Source: Trichomonas tenax (lineage: Eukaryota; Parabasalia; Trichomonadida; Trichomonadidae). Taken from it: a stretch of 64,000 bases of DNA. The DNA lies in NCBI GenBank assembly GCA_023091735.1, contig JALKBU010000087.1, positions 25,308-89,307 of the forward strand, written 5' to 3'. The translations under genes and the position numbers were made by a program. The notes under the pieces are model-generated. The model was not told where the DNA came from and made no database searches. It was given only the letters and a program-made list of their open reading frames with translations. Below, piece by piece: positions 60,111 to 64,000 of this stretch (within the stretch, counting starts at the first letter, position 1; the number at the start of each line of letters is the position of its first letter).

Positions 60111-61080
60111 TTATAAGCTTAGACAAAACTTAAATGAATACACTAGAAAAGAAATATATTCATTGATACATGTTTGAGTGTCGCAAGAATTGATTTTGAT
60201 TTCTGCTTCACATTTGAATGTTGACAAAAAGCTAATTTTGTTTGTGAAGTATGAAATAACTTGATCAATAATTGTTGGATCGTTATCACTATCTGGCTGT
60301 ATTGTCATTTCTTCAATAAAAGAATTTAATACTTTGAAAGGTCCTTCAACGAAAAATGTATATCCAACATTTACCAAAAAGCTGCATCTCTCGATTTCAA
60401 TTTCTCTTTCTAATGACACAATAGCTTGCACTAAAACGATGTTTTCAATAAAATTTGTCATTGCAATATATGTTTTGCACAGAGTTCCAAAAATTGGAGC
60501 TGCATTTTGATTGATTTTCTTAGAAAATTAAGATTATCAGAACCTTCGTGGGATTGAAGATTGAATGTTGGAATCATCATGAAATTCTGACTAAAATGTG
60601 AATAAGAAATGCTGATATTTGCTTGGCCCTCAAAATATATATTAGTACAATAAGTTGCTTCTGTAATACCTGAATATTCTGAGCATTCACTCAAATAATT
60701 AAAAAAGGAGAAAAATTATTATTATTTGACTATAATACATTGCAAAAGTCGTAATTCTGACCTATAACACGATAGACGCACGACTTTTCTTGGGAAATTG
60801 CTCCTTTCAAAGTAAAGTATATTACGCCAGCATAATCTGTATAATGAGTGATGTTATTAAATAAACATTCTGAATGAAGAAATTTGATTTCATTTTCTGT
60901 TGCTTCTATTTTATTGGGAGTATTTTGAAAGTGTTCGAATGTGCATTTATATGAAAAATATTGTGTTTTTCCTTGAATGGATGAAAAATCTTGGCATATT
61001 AATTCATCGGTATAAAGACTATTATAATACTTCTGCCAGACACTTTCAGGATGCCTGTCTCGATGTGAAAATATCATCAT
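60111..61080 (-). pseudogene. Decayed family gene, copy A
   Basis: Three fragments in order: VWQKYYNSLYTDELICQDFS through EIKFLHSECLFNNI and EKSCVYRVIGQNYDF, a TAG stop near 60730, a one-base loss in a T run near 60700, SECSEYSGITEATYC, another frameshift near 60460, then MTNFIENIVLV... to 60111. It aligns piece by piece with copy B at 61.55-62.37 kb. Short strands, repeated Cys and Asn-rich turns suggest a secreted beta-helix-like surface protein (inference). Confidence 0.6.
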
Positions 61081-61549
61081 CTGTTATAACTCAAAGTAAA
61101 CTTAATGAGAAAAATGAAGGCTAAAATTCACTCTTTATAATTTACGGAAACTCTTCTTAAACATATTATCATCTATAAAAGTGTGTTTATATTTAATCCA
61201 TCAAATTAAGCTACATCTAAAACCGCGAAGATATATTCTTATAAACTTTGAAAGCGCATTCTCATGTTTTTTTAAGGATTTATATGGATTGTTAAAGATA
61301 ATTGGTTAAAGAATTTAATAGTTAATCGTTATTTACAACAATATTTTCATCATAAAACATTGATTATTAAATATTTGATTTAGATTTGAATAGAAATCAT
61401 TATTTCAATGCAATAATTGAATCCATTCCTGTTTTTAATATGAATGCATGAATAAATTGATATTCTATGCATGTCTTCTCGTTGCATAATTGTTCAGTAA
61501 ATCCTGATTGGCATTTAAAAGTCGAAAGGAATATTAATTTGTTTAAATA
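61081..61549. other. AT-rich spacer between tandem copies
   Basis: No ORF or RNA gene with support. Confidence 0.5.
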
Positions 61550-62374
61550 TCAATTCTTTATTTCGTTGATTCTTTGTGGATGAAAATCATTGTTAGAATG
61601 TTCGGTTAAGTCATCAATAAATGAGTTATCAACTATAAGGACACCGTTTTGAATATGAAACATTGTTTCGATAACATTCCATATGCAACATTTCTCAAGT
61701 CTCGTTTCTCGATTAGAATAAATTAATGAATCACTGAGTGTATAATTGTCGATGAAATTAGACATGAATATTGTTGTCACATCTCTTTGAATCGAAAAGA
61801 CGGGATTTCCATTTTCGTTGTGATTATTGCAAAATGAGCAATAGCTGATATTCACTGTTTCTGATTCTCCATCAAAGCAGAGTGTAGGAATTCCCAAAAT
61901 ATTCCAACTGAAATTTTAATGAGAAATTATTTTGTTTGTGCTGTCTTGGAAACAAATATTGTATTGTGTATCTGTGGATTTTCACTTTACTACTGAGCAT
62001 TCGCTCATTAAATTATGGATTGGCGAAAAGTTTTCTTCGGCAATAGAAATATATGCAAATCCATAATTATCTCCTCTCATGCGATAAATGCATGATTTTT
62101 CTTTAACAATTGATCCTTTTCAGTTAAAAAGAATTCCTCCACTGAAATCTGAGTGATCAACAATGTTGTTGAACAAGCATGTTGAGTGAAGAAATTGTAT
62201 CTCTTTATTAGGGATAGTTATCTTTAATGGGAGTTTCTCCAAGTTCAAGAAACTACATTGAAATGAGAAATATTGATTCTCTTCGTTTTCATGTGAAAAG
62301 TCATCGCATGAAATCAGGTTCGAATAAATAGTATCGTAATATCTTCCCCACACATCATTAGGAGCTAAATCAAA
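61550..62374 (-). pseudogene. Decayed family gene, copy B
   Basis: One continuous frame interrupted by three stops (TGA, TGA, TAA) between about 61918 and 62120. It begins FDLAPNDVWGRYYDTIYSNL, continues EIQFLHSTCLFNNI, SGGILFN*KGSIVKEKSCIY, MSECSVVK*, then IPTLCFDGESETVNISYC, FMSNFIDNYTLSDSL and VDNSFIDDLTEHS. Unlike copy A it has no frameshift, only stops. Same gene family, tandem, same orientation. Function unknown; probably extracellular. Confidence 0.6.
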
Positions 62375-62711
62375 ATATAATATAAATAAGAATTATATGT
62401 CACTTTTATGATTTGATTCGGATCCATTCAAAATTTCATTGGTTTCCATTTTTTTTATTAAAGAGGCATTAGTAGTATAGTAAGGGGTACCGATAGAACC
62501 CTTCAAAATCATAAGTCTTTTATCTCATTTTTGAAGGATTTTAGAATCACTGTTCATCAAATATAGAGGATGTATTCCAACATATATACAATATTATATA
62601 TATAGAGGATGTATTCCAACAGATGATATAGACGATATAAACACATTAATTTTTAAGTTATTTTTTTTTAAATTAATTTTAATTTTTTATTTTGAGTAAA
62701 AGGACTCATTA
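62375..62711. other. AT-rich spacer with 22-bp direct repeat
   Basis: Holds two copies of ATATAGAGGATGTATTCC-ACA-type sequence (62561-62582 and 62600-62621), 39 bp apart, and a GC-richer word GGGGTACCGATAGAACCC near 62486. TCATTA initiator at 62706. Confidence 0.5.
62561..62621. repeat. 22-bp perfect direct repeat
   Basis: ATATAGAGGATGTATTCC followed by AACA occurs at 62561-62582 and again at 62600-62621, with AT-rich sequence between. May be a local slippage duplication or a boundary trace of an insertion. Confidence 0.8.
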
Positions 62712-62897
62712 ATGACAGCATCAATACTTAAACAATTATTAAGTGAATGTAAGACTAAGGAAGAAGTTAAGGCTTTAATTTTACTTCATCCTGAAATACA
62801 ACAAATGGAAACGAGAGCTTTGAATCATTATGTGAATATTGATGGTTTCGCTTTTGTTCGACACTATGGGAAAGTGTATTTCAACAAAAAAACATAG
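62712..62897 (+). CDS. Small hypothetical protein
   Basis: 61 aa starting in TCATTAATG, so an initiator-like TCATTA (A at 62708) is 4 nt before the ATG. Helical, charged N-terminal half (LLSECKTKEEVKALILLHPE) and a short aromatic C-terminal end (GFAFVRHYGKVYFNKK) that looks like a small DNA- or RNA-binding hairpin. Not recognised. It lies beside mobile-element-like debris and may be part of that element. Confidence 0.5.
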   Translation: MTASILKQLLSECKTKEEVKALILLHPEIQQMETRALNHYVNIDGFAFVRHYGKVYFNKKT

Positions 62898-62954
62898 AAA
62901 CAGTTATATAAAGCGTGTTTATGACCTGAGGGGTCCAGACTCTTCACAAGTCTT

Positions 62955-63031
62955 TTTTAAATCTAGTTGATCACATTCATATTACTCAAAAATAAATTCA
63001 TTTAATTTTAAATCTAGTTGAACACGTTCAT
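62955..63031. repeat. 26-bp imperfect direct repeat
   Basis: TTTTAAATCTAGTTGATCAC followed by ATTCAT (62955-62980) and TTTTAAATCTAGTTGAACAC followed by GTTCAT (63006-63031), two mismatches, 51-bp period, located between the 61-aa ORF and the decayed zinc-finger ORF. Confidence 0.7.
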
Positions 63032-63037
63032 TTATTT

Positions 63038-64000
63038 TTAAATTAATTCAAATATGCCTAATTTATCATCTGTTGGTGAAATAATATTTGGTAAATAGTT
63101 TAAAAATTCATATCCATGGTTCCGCTTAATTAAATGTTCCTCCATATATTTTTTATATGTTTCATATTTAATGTTTCTATGTGTGTATTTTGGATTATAT
63201 TGTTGAATTTCTTTTCTACTCCATCCTTCAGGTCTGCTATATATTTCTTCATGCATTTCTTTTATCTTCTTCATATCATTAATTTCAATGGTAGCACCTT
63301 TAAATTTTCCAGCTCCTGAATCATTGATGACTTGAATATATTCGTAATATGGATTTAATCTGTCAAAATATCTGCAGTCATGATAAAATTCTTTGCATTT
63401 TTTTATATGATTGTTCTTTCTGTTATGTTGGTCCTTCTTCTTAATTGGTTCATAAATATATTCGTTGCAGTATGGACATTTAATAAGAGGATCAAATTTG
63501 TTTATATCTTTCACTAATACGGTGTGCAAATGAGAACCTAATTTATAAATGAGAGCGTTAATAGTTTTTTTTTGATCCTTTCACTGATGAAAACATAAAA
63601 GATTTTTCAATTGATGGAAACCATGTGGGACTTTGTACGGCTTGTTCATTAATGTTGATCACTTTATGAAATTGAATGTTAATATTAAATTTATCACAAT
63701 ACCACTGACATTCTTTTAAGCTCTCGCCCTTGAAATCTTTTATGAATTCATTATATTTATCTTTACTTTCTATATTGTATTTATCCATTAATAATTTTTT
63801 AACATCTGCCATCATCATTTTCTAAGAATACTTTCCATTTGTTGTCTTTACTCCATTTAAAATCATTAATGGCAAACATAAATTATAATCTAATTTAAGG
63901 AATCCATTTATTATATTTTTTGATTTATTGAAATATGGAATAGATAAATTTTCGTATGAACCCACTAATGAATTTAAATTAATATCGAAGTCTCTTTTAA
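63038..64000 (-). pseudogene. Decayed zinc-finger ORF, possibly Maverick-type PolB
   Basis: Runs off the window end. Coherent pieces in three frames: NLSIPYFNKSKNIINGFLKL, then FKWSKDNKWKVFLEN, then MADVKKLLMDKYNIESKDKY to SVKGSKK, a one-base slip in a nine-T run (63565-63573), then TINALIYKLGSHLHTVLVKD with CPYCNEYIYEP and later HIKKCKEFYHDC (Cys/His cluster), ending GIFELI. The early zinc-finger region with the following Y-rich segment resembles the N-terminal part of DNA polymerase B ORFs in Maverick/Polinton elements, which are abundant in trichomonads. That assignment is a guess; decay is clear. Confidence 0.45.

Overview
The window looks like nuclear DNA of a trichomonad parabasalid (Trichomonas/Tritrichomonas-like); I cannot fix the species. 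Reasons: very AT-rich intergenic DNA, apparently intron-free eukaryotic genes at high density on both strands, a divergently transcribed H3-H4 histone pair, short distances between start codons and initiator-like TCA+1(Y/A) elements (e.g. TCATTT 7 nt before two ATGs), and many stop codons embedded in TAAA. Proteins are purely eukaryotic: histones, cactin, importins, dynein, Rab and Rag GTPases, ESCRT-II VPS36, an ANKRD13-type protein, ribosomal eL38 and an L7Ae/Snu13 protein.

Layout. 0-9 kb: H3/H4 pair, cactin, a 7-TM protein, a BRD8-like Myb/SANT protein, an armadillo (importin-alpha-like) protein without an obvious ATG, and an unknown protein. 9.5-14.5 kb: a doublecortin-like/P-loop protein, a Rab, a degenerate tRNA-like sequence, a GC-rich structured island and broken small ORFs. 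14.6-25.3 kb: one 3556-residue dynein heavy chain whose AAA1, AAA3 and AAA4 nucleotide sites are degenerate. 26-40 kb: importin-beta, coiled-coil proteins, ANKRD13-like protein, a pseudokinase, a type I membrane protein and a Rab5-like GTPase. 40-48 kb: eL38, VPS55/LEPROT-like protein, a lipase, Snu13-like protein, a Wntless/TMEM181-topology membrane protein, VPS36. 49-55 kb: a long coiled-coil protein and a protein with two P-loop modules related to the one at 9.5 kb. 55-64 kb: mostly decayed sequence: a frameshifted membrane protein, a dead transposase-like gene, a degenerate RagC/D-like GTPase (intact ORF), two tandem decayed copies of one cysteine-containing family, and a decayed zinc-finger ORF running off the window end.

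Several genes fit endosome/lysosome traffic and signalling (two Rabs, VPS36, VPS55, ANKRD13-like, Rag-like), nuclear transport (importin-beta, importin-alpha-like) and cytoskeleton (dynein, doublecortin-like, long coiled coils). They are not organised in operons; each appears to have its own promoter.

The most interesting signals are: a dynein heavy chain that keeps its overall architecture but has lost most ATP-binding motifs; a lineage-looking P-loop family (GPxxSGK[ST]T ... IxDH[LV]) found in two genes, once fused to a doublecortin-like domain and once as a tandem pair; a recurrent intergenic element TTTAC[AG][TC]G[AT]CA present at about 16 places, clustered before genes and in both orientations; E2F-like sites at the histone promoter and before two uncharacterised small genes; and a probable 47-codon gene at 41.35 kb.
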